NCBI GenBank assembly: GCA_041797745.1
Contig: JBHBZU010000047.1
Coordinates: 1-64,000 of the forward strand
Reading direction: 5' to 3'
Origin: UBA3871 sp041797745
GTDB lineage: Bacteria; Bacillota; Clostridia; Peptostreptococcales; Anaerovoracaceae
Length of the DNA: 64,000 nucleotides
The position numbers and the translations under genes were made by a program. Below are positions 10,414 to 17,312 of this stretch, in pieces. The stretch's first letter is position 1, and every line of letters begins with the position of its first letter. Under the pieces are notes generated by a model, which was not told the DNA's origin, did not search any database, and worked only from the letters and a program-made list of their open reading frames with translations.

Positions 10414-11283
10414 TCAAAAGAAGGCGGTAGTTTTAACGGGTTTAAAACCATCCTGTTTTAATTGCCAAATTTCCTTAAATCCGCAGGACTCCGCTAATTT
10501 TAGGGCTTCATCCAAGCCGAAACCTGCGTTTTGCGGAACGTGAGCATCTGTGGACAGAGTAACTCTTCCTCCCAGTCGGTGCAGTTCTTTAAGTAAAGGA
10601 ATTGCAGGGTAGAAAGTCTTTCTGTAGCCGCGGCTTACAGCGCCAGTATTAATTTCAAAGATTTTATCATATCTGACAAGAAGTCTCATAGCCTCCATGG
10701 CAGCGCTCATATAGGAAGAACTTTTTTGATTAAAAATCATTTCCTTTTCAGGTGTTACACCAATTTCGTCAAATTTAGTTATGAGGTCGAAATGGGCAAC
10801 TATATCTACATCCTTGTTTTCTGCAAGGAGTTGGTACTGGGCATAGAAAAATTCGGCGGCAGAGTCGGAATTGCCGTGATAAATACGAGAAACTAAATCG
10901 GCCAGAGCCTCTTTGGAGGTATCGACTTCGCTGTAAAGAAATTGGTTTTCTCCCATGGGAAGAGGGAGGTAGTGAGTAGCTCCTATACAATAATCAAAGT
11001 CTTTCGGTTCAACCCAAATACCAGAAAGCAGGTCATATTCAATACCGCAGAATACGTCAATAATACCTCTGTACTTTTCTCTTGCTGCAAAGACTTCCTG
11101 CTGGAAAGCGGGGATGTCTTTTTGAGAAATTGCCCAATTACATTTTTGAGATAAAATAGGGCTATGACAGCAAATTCCTATTGAGGTAAGACCTGCGGCT
11201 AAAGCACCTTTGACCATTTCATCGGCGGAGCATTTACCGTCGTCAAAATAAGTATGTGAATGTAAATTTTGATAACCAATCAT
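10414..11283 (-). CDS. PHP-domain phosphatase (histidinol-phosphatase HisJ-like)
   Basis: This is a 289-residue metal-dependent phosphoesterase of the PHP superfamily. The first metal motif NLHSHTYFDDG lies at residues 6-16, ICCHSP follows at about 37-42, then VAHFDLI, and a late metal motif LSTDAHVP near residue 245. The closest described group is HisJ/HisK histidinol-phosphatase, but no other his genes are in the window, so another phosphoester is possible. It is one of the few - strand genes. Its start region faces the HD-GYP gene, and the 128-base divergent gap holds the promoter for that gene. Confidence 0.8.
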   Translation of the reverse strand: MIGYQNLHSHTYFDDGKCSADEMVKGALAAGLTSIGICCHSPILSQKCNWAISQKDIPAFQQEVFAAREKYRGIIDVFCGIEYDLLSGIWVEPKDFDYCIGATHYLPLPMGENQFLYSEVDTSKEALADLVSRIYHGNSDSAAEFFYAQYQLLAENKDVDIVAHFDLITKFDEIGVTPEKEMIFNQKSSSYMSAAMEAMRLLVRYDKIFEINTGAVSRGYRKTFYPAIPLLKELHRLGGRVTLSTDAHVPQNAGFGLDEALKLAESCGFKEIWQLKQDGFKPVKTTAFF

Positions 11284-11350
11284 TTTTGCCTCCGGAAAAT
11301 AAAACTTTCAAGGAATTATAACATAAAACACTCAAATTTTGGAGATAAAA

Positions 11351-11379
11351 TTGTATATTGAAGAAAAATAAAGTATAAT
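11351..11379 (+). promoter_or_regulatory. Promoter for the HD-GYP operon
   Basis: TTGTAT (11351-11356), 17-bp spacer, TATAAT (11374-11379), 32 bases before the HD-GYP start codon. Confidence 0.7.
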
Positions 11380-11411
11380 TAGTCAAAGTTATTTGAAAGT
11401 CGAGTGACAAA

Positions 11412-13163
11412 ATGATTCTTTATTATGAAGTCTTGGCGGGTCTGTCCATACTGTTTACAGTTGTGATGTTGTGCACCAAGAAAAAAACACAGATGGAAAG
11501 TTATTTCCTGTATATCTTTATAACCATATTGGTGGCAAATATGGGATTTTATTATGTTGCCACTTCTGAAAATGTGCGGGAGGCGCTTTTAGCCATGAAG
11601 ATAACCTATGCAGGTATCTCTTTCTTGCCGCCTCTTTTCATGTTTATTGTACTTGACGTTTGTAATATTAAGGCTCCGGCTTGGATTAGAGTTTGTTCAA
11701 GCCTTATAGGAATCATTGTATTTACTGCAGCCATGACTATTGGAAGTAATGAGCTGTATTATAAGAATCCTAGACTTGAATTTGTTTTGGATGGAGCTGT
11801 TCTTTTAAAAGAATACGGATCCCTCCATTTTCTTTTCCCTGTTTTGCTTTATGGCTTCGTAGCCTCTCAAATTGGAATTATCATATTTGCTTTTATTAAG
11901 AAAAAGAATATGTCTTATAGAAACGTTATTATCCTTATCGTAGCTGAACTTGCAACTGCCTTAATATACGCAGTTGGAAGAATTTTACCAACTCCTGTCT
12001 TGCTTCAACCCCTTGCCTTTGTAATTGATGATATTGCGATGTTGTATATTGCTCACAGAGTGCAGCTTTATCATATAAGCGACAGTATTTCTCTTGCTCT
12101 GATTAAAGAGGAAACTCATGGATATATTACTTTCGACAATAAGAAAAAATATTTAGGTGCCAATGATATGGCGAAAAAACTTCTTCCTGAATTGGAAGAC
12201 TGTGTCATAGACAGGCATATAAAAAGCACTTCAAATGTAATTAATGAACTCATAGGCTGGATGGAGGAATTGGCCATTAAAATGGGGTTTCACGGTAAGG
12301 CGGGTGCTGTTTTAACCAAGGAGCTTTCGTTGAAAAACAGACATTTAAAATGTAAGGTTAGAGCCATACAATCGGGCAACGGCAAGAAGCTCATAGCTTA
12401 CATCTATGAAATATCCGATAATACCGTTCAGCATAACTATACAAATCTTCTTTCCGCTTACAACAGCGAGCTTGAGGAAACTGTAAAGAAAAAAACGGAG
12501 CATATTGCAAACATTCAGATTCAACTGGTATTAGGTATGTCTGATGTAATCGAAAATAGAGACGGCAACACCGGAGGTCATGTAAAGAGAACTTCCGATA
12601 TTGTTGCTATTTTGGTACGGAATATTGAAAAATATCAATTGTTCTCGCTTTCAGAGGATTTTTGCCAAGATATAATAAAAGCCGCACCAATGCATGACTT
12701 GGGTAAAATAGCCATTCCCGACGCCATTCTCAATAAACCGGGGAAGCTGACTTTAGAAGAGTTCGATACTATGAAATCTCATCCCGTTAAGAGTGCCGGA
12801 CTGGTTAAGAGTATTTTGGAGGGTGTGGAGGAAGAACACTTTGTTCGTGTAGCAACCAATGTAGCTCGTTATCATCATGAAAAGTGGAACGGAAACGGAT
12901 ATCCCGAGGGTCTTAGGGGTGAAGAAATTCCTTTTGAGGCTAGAATTATGGCATTGGCAGATGTTTACGACGCTCTGGTTAGTCGGCGAACATATAAAAA
13001 AGCTATGTCTTTTAAAGAAGCCTATGCTACAATAGATGAAGATATGGGTATACATTTTGACCCTGCGTTGAGAGCGCTGTTTATGCTTAGTAATAAAGAC
13101 CTTGAAAATTACTATATTGAGTCAGGTTCTCACACAGAAGTATACGAGGGCGGAGAAATATAA
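11412..13163 (+). CDS. Membrane-bound HD-GYP domain phosphodiesterase
   Basis: HD-GYP proteins usually hydrolyse cyclic di-nucleotides such as c-di-GMP. The 583-residue protein starts with about seven membrane helices (residues 1-215) of the 7TM sensor type found on histidine kinases. A PAS-like linker (about 235-340) and then the HD-GYP domain follow, with His428-Asp429 in MHDLGK, the HH pair in ARYHHEKW and GYP at 496-498 (GNGYPEGL). All catalytic signatures are intact. It begins an operon with a GNAT gene and cca. The only other cyclic-dinucleotide-type protein of this kind in the window has a degenerate GGDEF domain (43672-44748). Confidence 0.88.
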   Translation: MILYYEVLAGLSILFTVVMLCTKKKTQMESYFLYIFITILVANMGFYYVATSENVREALLAMKITYAGISFLPPLFMFIVLDVCNIKAPAWIRVCSSLIGIIVFTAAMTIGSNELYYKNPRLEFVLDGAVLLKEYGSLHFLFPVLLYGFVASQIGIIIFAFIKKKNMSYRNVIILIVAELATALIYAVGRILPTPVLLQPLAFVIDDIAMLYIAHRVQLYHISDSISLALIKEETHGYITFDNKKKYLGANDMAKKLLPELEDCVIDRHIKSTSNVINELIGWMEELAIKMGFHGKAGAVLTKELSLKNRHLKCKVRAIQSGNGKKLIAYIYEISDNTVQHNYTNLLSAYNSELEETVKKKTEHIANIQIQLVLGMSDVIENRDGNTGGHVKRTSDIVAILVRNIEKYQLFSLSEDFCQDIIKAAPMHDLGKIAIPDAILNKPGKLTLEEFDTMKSHPVKSAGLVKSILEGVEEEHFVRVATNVARYHHEKWNGNGYPEGLRGEEIPFEARIMALADVYDALVSRRTYKKAMSFKEAYATIDEDMGIHFDPALRALFMLSNKDLENYYIESGSHTEVYEGGEI

Positions 13164-13762
13164 TGACAAACGATATTACATTTTTTAAAAATTCTCAAGG
13201 CGAAGTTTATAGGATAGAAACAAAGGATACTATTATACGAACAGCTCTTCCGGAGGACATTGCGGATTTTTTTACATGGGAAAGAGATCGCAATGTGACC
13301 GAATTTTTCAGTATTGCAGACAATCAGTCTTTAGAAGAGGTTTGGCGTACCTATATTCACGATGATGAAGATTCTACGGCTAGACAGTTTACCATTCTTA
13401 AAAAGAAAAACGGGAAAAAGATTGGCCGAATTGTAATTACAAATCTTATTGAGGGCTGGAAAGCGGAGATTTTTCGAATTTATATTGCAGAGCTTTCAAA
13501 TAGAGGCAAAGGCTATGGCTTTCAGGCAATGCTTGCAATTATGAAGCTTTGTTTTGAAGAGTACAAATGTGAAAGAGTTTATTTAGACCATTATACAGGA
13601 AATCCGGCAGGTGAACTTTATCAATCCCTAGGCTTTAAGTATGAGGGTGTTTTAAGAAGTAACTGCCGAAAAAACGGAAAGCTTTATGACGTACATTTAA
13701 TGTCAATGCTAGGCAATGAGTACAACTCTCTTTATAAAACAGAAAAAGAAGATGAAGACTAA
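13163..13762 (+). CDS. GNAT-family N-acetyltransferase
   Basis: This 199-residue member of the GNAT superfamily (RimJ/RimL-like) would transfer an acetyl group from acetyl-CoA to an amine. The acetyl-CoA binding loop RGKGYG lies at residues 114-119, followed by the C-terminal NPAGELYQSLGFKYEG segment typical of the fold. An N-terminal stretch of about 30 residues precedes the domain. Its ATG overlaps the HD-GYP stop by one base (TAATG), and the next gene begins inside its 3' end, so the three genes are tightly coupled. The substrate is unknown. Confidence 0.85.
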   Translation: MTNDITFFKNSQGEVYRIETKDTIIRTALPEDIADFFTWERDRNVTEFFSIADNQSLEEVWRTYIHDDEDSTARQFTILKKKNGKKIGRIVITNLIEGWKAEIFRIYIAELSNRGKGYGFQAMLAIMKLCFEEYKCERVYLDHYTGNPAGELYQSLGFKYEGVLRSNCRKNGKLYDVHLMSMLGNEYNSLYKTEKEDED

Positions 13763-15179
13763 GAAACTATCAGAAAAAGAAATGGCACAAAAGGTGGCGG
13801 AAAGGGTTGCTGCCGCAGGAGGCAGAGCTTATTTTGTCGGAGGCTTTGTGCGAGATAAAATCATGGGATACGAGGGAAAGGACATGGACATCGAAGTTCA
13901 TGGAGTGGAGACGGAGGGGCTTGAAAAAATTTTAGACTCTTTGGCTCAAGAGTTTTCCTTTTACCATGAAGCAAAACATATTTGTAAGGGTCGGTTATTC
14001 GGTGTATATGGCATTTCGGGATATGAGATGGATATTGCTATGCCGCGAACTGAGAAATCTACAGGCAGAGGACATAAAGATTTTCAGGTTTTTGTTGACT
14101 CTGATTTAGGAATAGAAAAGGCGGCTCGTCGCAGGGATTTTACTTTCAACGCAATGATGGAAGATGTACTTAGCGGCGAGGTTTTTGACTTTTTTGAGGG
14201 GGAAAAAGATTTAAAAAACGGAATTATTCGTCATATAGATGACAATTCCTTTACAGAAGACCCTCTTAGAGTATTAAGAGCGGCACAATTTGCAGCAAGA
14301 TTTAATCTAAAACTTTCGGAGGAAACTAAAGAACTTTGCCGTAAAATAAATATTACAGGGCTTTCTTCCGAAAGAGTTTTTGCGGAGATGTCAAAGGCTT
14401 TATTAAAGAGTCAAAAACCCAGTATTTTCTTTGAAACTCTAAAAGAACTGGAACAGTTGGATTATTGGTTTAGGGAGCTTTTAGCTTTAGTAGGAGTTAA
14501 ACAGCCCTTAAATTATCATCCGGAGGGAGATGTTTGGGTTCACACAATGCAAGTATTGGATTTTGCGGCGTGTTTTTCTTTGGAAGAAAGTCTAAAACCT
14601 GCAAACAGACTGTACTTTCTATTATCTGCGCTTTGCCACGACCTCGGAAAGCCTGAAACTACCGCCGTTATAGATGGACGTATTCGCGCAATCGGTCATG
14701 AAGAGAAAGGAAAAGAAGTTGCCTCCAAATTTCTCAAAAGGCTTACTTTAGAAAGAGAGCTTCATAGATATGTGCTTAATATGGTGGAACTTCATATGAA
14801 ACCTAATATGTTATGTGGGCAACAGTCGGGAGAGAAAGCTACCAACAGGATGTTCGATAAATCTATTGATCCGGAGGGGCTGTTATTGCTTGCTCGTTGC
14901 GACCGCACAAAACCGGATAATTTGATAAATTTTGAGCTCCAAAAAGAGAAAAACGAAGTCTATGAAAAGTGGTTATGGGAGAGACTGGAGCTTTTCCGTA
15001 ACCTTATGGCATTACCTGAAGTTACGGGGGAAGATTTAATAGTGGCAGGGGTAAGCTCTGGGTTTGGATTTTCCGAACTAATAAATTTCGGGCATAGTCT
15101 CCATTTGGCAAAAGTGCCGAAAGAAGATGCGTTGGCACAAGTGTTGGCACTGGCAAAGGAAAAGGGAATGCTGAAATAA
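13752..15179 (+). CDS. cca: CCA-adding tRNA nucleotidyltransferase / poly(A) polymerase family with HD domain
   Basis: It repairs or adds the 3' CCA end of tRNAs. The nucleotidyltransferase head shows VGGFVRD (29-35), the metal pair DMD (44-46) and RRRDFTFNAM (126-135). A C-terminal HD domain has His296-Asp297 in LCHDLGKPETT, so this is the longer class II type (475 residues) with possible phosphohydrolase activity. Starts at 13716, 13752 and 13782 are all in frame. I chose the ATG at 13752 because it overlaps the GNAT gene by only 11 bases; none has a strong ribosome site. No terminator follows it directly. Confidence 0.87.
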   Translation: MKTKKLSEKEMAQKVAERVAAAGGRAYFVGGFVRDKIMGYEGKDMDIEVHGVETEGLEKILDSLAQEFSFYHEAKHICKGRLFGVYGISGYEMDIAMPRTEKSTGRGHKDFQVFVDSDLGIEKAARRRDFTFNAMMEDVLSGEVFDFFEGEKDLKNGIIRHIDDNSFTEDPLRVLRAAQFAARFNLKLSEETKELCRKINITGLSSERVFAEMSKALLKSQKPSIFFETLKELEQLDYWFRELLALVGVKQPLNYHPEGDVWVHTMQVLDFAACFSLEESLKPANRLYFLLSALCHDLGKPETTAVIDGRIRAIGHEEKGKEVASKFLKRLTLERELHRYVLNMVELHMKPNMLCGQQSGEKATNRMFDKSIDPEGLLLLARCDRTKPDNLINFELQKEKNEVYEKWLWERLELFRNLMALPEVTGEDLIVAGVSSGFGFSELINFGHSLHLAKVPKEDALAQVLALAKEKGMLK

Positions 15180-15313
15180 CGAAAGTTTATGAGTTAGAAG
15201 AGCTATTTCGTGATTATTCTAAAAAAGAAGCATTGTTTAAATATAAACTTTAATAATTAACCTTCAAACCCCTTGAAATACAAGGATATTTGCAAGAGAA
15301 CAAGTTGAATTTA

Positions 15314-15469
15314 CTACCAATTTACTACTTTTGATGTATAAATTGGATAACCCTTTCCAAAAGGATCTGCAGTACAAAGAAAAATCACATAACTCTTCTT
15401 CAGCTCCGCAAAAGTTGTTCCCCTCTGAATAAGATTAAGGTCAATTAAACCCTGATAGTATCTACCTAT
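15314..15469 (-). pseudogene. Remnant of an Rpn/PD-(D/E)XK nuclease family transposase
   Basis: Reading the - strand from 15469 gives 51 residues and a stop: it begins IGRYYQGLIDLNLIQRG, continues through ELKKSYVIF, and has the block DPFGKGYPIYT near its end. This run matches the middle of Rpn-type recombination-promoting nucleases (PDDEXK_2 putative transposases). There RYYQ..ID...L..G....LKKSYVIFI and DPFGKG...YTF are strongly conserved. An in-frame TAA lies directly upstream, there is no start codon, and the catalytic N-terminal part and the C-terminal half are missing. It is therefore a short relic of a mobile element next to the ribosomal protein operon. Confidence 0.7.
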
Positions 15470-15489
15470 TTAAAACCTGCAAAAATGCC

Positions 15490-15517
15490 TTGCTTTTTGG
15501 TGGGTTTGTGATAAAAT
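15490..15517 (+). promoter_or_regulatory. Promoter for rpsF-ssb-rpsR
   Basis: TTGCTT (15490-15495), 16-bp spacer, TAAAAT (15512-15517) with an extended TG at 15509-15510. The leader to rpsF would be about 85 bases. Confidence 0.6.
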
Positions 15518-15558
15518 ATATGAGTATTTGTGTGTCTTCACGCATTTACATATTCTCT

Positions 15559-15578
15559 GCGACGACACAGAGCGTCGC
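15559..15578 (+). promoter_or_regulatory. Leader hairpin before rpsF (possible S6:S18 autoregulatory site)
   Basis: GCGACG (15559-15564) pairs with CGTCGC (15573-15578) around an 8-base loop, 29 bases before the rpsF start. Leaders of rpsF operons are known to bind the S6:S18 complex. I cannot confirm that this hairpin carries the binding motif. Confidence 0.35.
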
Positions 15579-15606
15579 CATTTTGACCATAGGGGAGGTG
15601 AAAACA

Positions 15607-15894
15607 TTGACTAAGTACGAAGTTATGTTCATTATCAATCCTGCATTAGAAGACGAAAAAAAAGATGCAACTGTTGAAACTGTTAAAGGTATCATTGGTG
15701 CAGACGGTTCCGTTACTAATGTAGACGTTTGGGGAATGAGAAAGCTTGCTTATCCTATTGATAAGAAGAACGAGGGCTACTATGTAGTTGTTGAGTTCGA
15801 AGCTAATCCAACTCTTCCAAAGGAACTCGACAGAAGATTGAGAATTTCCGACAACGTAATGAGACACATCATCATCAATAAGGATGAAAAGTAG
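15607..15894 (+). CDS. rpsF: 30S ribosomal protein S6
   Basis: S6 binds 16S rRNA together with S18 in the platform of the small subunit. The start is the TTG at 15607, well spaced from the strong ribosome site AGGGGAGG at 15591-15598. This gives 95 residues beginning MTKYEVMFIINP, the usual S6 length and N terminus. Upstream in-frame starts would add a non-homologous extension. The family segments GMRKLAYPI and YVVVEFEA are present. The gene order rpsF-ssb-rpsR is the standard Firmicutes operon. Confidence 0.95.
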   Translation: MTKYEVMFIINPALEDEKKDATVETVKGIIGADGSVTNVDVWGMRKLAYPIDKKNEGYYVVVEFEANPTLPKELDRRLRISDNVMRHIIINKDEK

Positions 15895-15906
15895 GAGTAA
15901 ACAATT

Positions 15907-16335
15907 ATGAACAATGTAGTATTAGTTGGAAGATTAGTAAGAGACCCTGACGTTAGATATAATCCTAACGGTACAGGAGTTGCCAGATTTACAGTAGCTT
16001 GTGACAGACGTTTTAAGAGGGAAGGTCAGCCTGAAGCTGATTTCATATCCTGCGTTGCTTTCGGCAAGACCGCAGAATTTATGGAAAAGTACTTCGCAAA
16101 AGGTCGTCTCATCGGTCTACAGGGTAGCATTCAGACAGGCTCTTATACCAACAAAGATGGACAGAAAGTTTACACAACTGATGTTGTCGTTGACAACGTT
16201 GAATTTGTGGGAAGCCGCGGTGAAAACGGCGGAGCCCAGAATGGCGGCAATGGTCAGATATCTCGTCAGGAGGATGCCAAGGGCAATGTTCCTGCGGGCT
16301 TTGAAGCTTTAGAAGATGACGATATGCCGTTCTAA
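15907..16335 (+). CDS. ssb: Single-stranded DNA-binding protein
   Basis: SSB coats single-stranded DNA during replication and repair as a tetramer of OB folds. The 142-residue protein starts MNNVVLVGRLVRDPDVRY, carries the OB-fold segment FISCVAFGKTAEF, has a Gly/Asn-rich linker, and ends with the acidic tip DDDMPF that docks partner proteins. It lies 12 bases after rpsF and 28 before rpsR, the conserved operon order. Confidence 0.97.
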   Translation: MNNVVLVGRLVRDPDVRYNPNGTGVARFTVACDRRFKREGQPEADFISCVAFGKTAEFMEKYFAKGRLIGLQGSIQTGSYTNKDGQKVYTTDVVVDNVEFVGSRGENGGAQNGGNGQISRQEDAKGNVPAGFEALEDDDMPF

Positions 16336-16363
16336 TTATTAAATTTCGGAAAGGAGAATCAAC

Positions 16364-16603
16364 ATGATTGATAACAAAAGACGCGGTGGCGGCATGAGAC
16401 GTAAGAAAGTTTGCCAGTTCTGCGCTGATAAGACAGAAGTTATAGATTTCAAAGATGTAGAAAAGCTTAAAAAGTATATTACTGAAAGAGGTAAGATTCT
16501 TCCTAAGAGAATCACTGGAACTTGCGCTATGCACCAGAGGGAAGTTACTACAGCTATTAAGAGAGCAAGAATTGTAGCTCTGCTTCCTTACACAGCTGAA
16601 TAA
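16364..16603 (+). CDS. rpsR: 30S ribosomal protein S18
   Basis: S18 pairs with S6 on the 30S platform. The 79-residue protein is basic and has the family core [24 protein letters not shown] followed by [16 protein letters not shown]. Two cysteines at the N terminus (VCQFCADK) and one in TCAMHQ are of the zinc-ligand (C+) type of S18. The ribosome site AAAGGAG is at 16350-16356. A strong terminator follows 45 bases after the stop. Confidence 0.97.
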   Translation: MIDNKRRGGGMRRKKVCQFCADKTEVIDFKDVEKLKKYITERGKILPKRITGTCAMHQREVTTAIKRARIVALLPYTAE

Positions 16604-16647
16604 TTTATAACTAAACAGGTTCATGAGAACCTTAAACAAGTAAAATG

Positions 16648-16683
16648 AAAGTAGACATATTAAAAGTATGTCTACTTTTTGTA
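16648..16683 (+). terminator. Intrinsic terminator of the rpsF-ssb-rpsR operon
   Basis: A perfect 12-bp stem (16648-16659 with 16667-16678), 7-base loop, followed by Ts. Confidence 0.85.
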
Positions 16684-16751
16684 TTACAAGATATCTACAG
16701 TCTCGCAGTGATAAGTCTTTGTCCCATAAGCATATAAGCAAACTCTTTTAT

Positions 16752-16785
16752 TTGTCATTACAAATTAAAGAAAATGTAATGACAA
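16752..16785. repeat. Perfect 10-bp inverted repeat
   Basis: TTGTCATTAC (16752-16761) and GTAATGACAA (16776-16785) flank a 14-base A-rich spacer. There is no T tract on either side, so it is not an obvious terminator. Its function is unknown. Confidence 0.5.
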
Positions 16786-16973
16786 CGCTTGCAAAATTTT
16801 AGCGGTTTCCGAGTATGATTTGATAGAGGCAGACTAATGAGGCTACAGATATCCCACACATTATTTCTATGCTATTTGAATTAGTTTAAAGTTTTATGTT
16901 TAATAGAAAAAAACGGTGGTATCTAATAAATATAACAATATACGAAAATACGCCTCAAAGTTTTAACGACAGT

Positions 16974-17008
16974 AAAAACCCTCTTCCATTAGAAGAGGGT
17001 TTTTATAC
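16974..17008. terminator. Bidirectional intrinsic terminator
   Basis: A 13-bp perfect stem (16974-16986 with 16992-17004), 5-base loop, with A and T runs on both sides so that it can work on both strands. It lies about 50 bases beyond the stop of the small - strand reading frame at 17055-17219. Confidence 0.8.
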
Positions 17009-17054
17009 ATTTTCTTATAGTAAAGCAAGGGTTGTTTTTATCTTCTTCTCGTTT

Positions 17055-17219
17055 TTATATCTTTTTTAGTAAAGCAAATGTTAAAACAAAAGTAAGGATA
17101 CCTCCATTTGCAAAGAGAAGTGAAAAATCTTTTCCGGTAATCAGGGTAAAAACTCCACAACAATTACACAGCAAGTAGTAAGTAATTACGGGCAAGCAGG
17201 CCGCGCCGTCGAAAGCCAT
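17055..17219 (-). CDS. Small hypothetical membrane protein (54 aa)
   Basis: An open frame on the - strand starts at the ATG at 17219 and ends with TAA at 17055. The 54-residue product has two hydrophobic stretches (about residues 9-27 and 32-50) and ends in LLKKI, typical of a small inner-membrane protein. It is followed at about 50 bases by a terminator that works on this strand. GAGGAA about 15 bases upstream is a distant ribosome site. It could also be the C-terminal relic of a larger transporter. I do not recognise a family. Confidence 0.35.
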   Translation of the reverse strand: MAFDGAACLPVITYYLLCNCCGVFTLITGKDFSLLFANGGILTFVLTFALLKKI

Positions 17220-17246
17220 GAAAATCTATACATTTCCTCACTTTCG

Positions 17247-17255
17247 TGATATACT
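17247..17255 (+). promoter_or_regulatory. Possible extended -10 promoter for gdpP
   Basis: TG-A-TATACT (17247-17255) matches an extended -10 element. No clear -35 lies 17 bases upstream. The gdpP start is 58 bases downstream. Confidence 0.35.
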
Positions 17256-17312
17256 ATTAACATCTATATATATGTGCTTTTTTAAGCAATTAGATTACTT
17301 CAAGGAGAAATA

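Larger units (their letters stand above)
15180..15606. other. 427-bp intergenic region between cca and rpsF
   Basis: It contains a short open frame directly after cca (15173-15253), a decayed transposase fragment on the - strand (15314-15469), an 8-bp direct repeat TTTACTAC (15310-15317 and 15321-15328), and the rpsF promoter and leader. No intact gene is seen. Confidence 0.7.
16604..17054. other. Intergenic region after rpsR
   Basis: It holds a small hairpin (16617-16632), the rpsR terminator (16648-16683), a 10-bp perfect inverted repeat (16752-16785) and a bidirectional terminator (16974-17008). No coding sequence of convincing quality is seen between 16680 and 16970. Confidence 0.6.
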
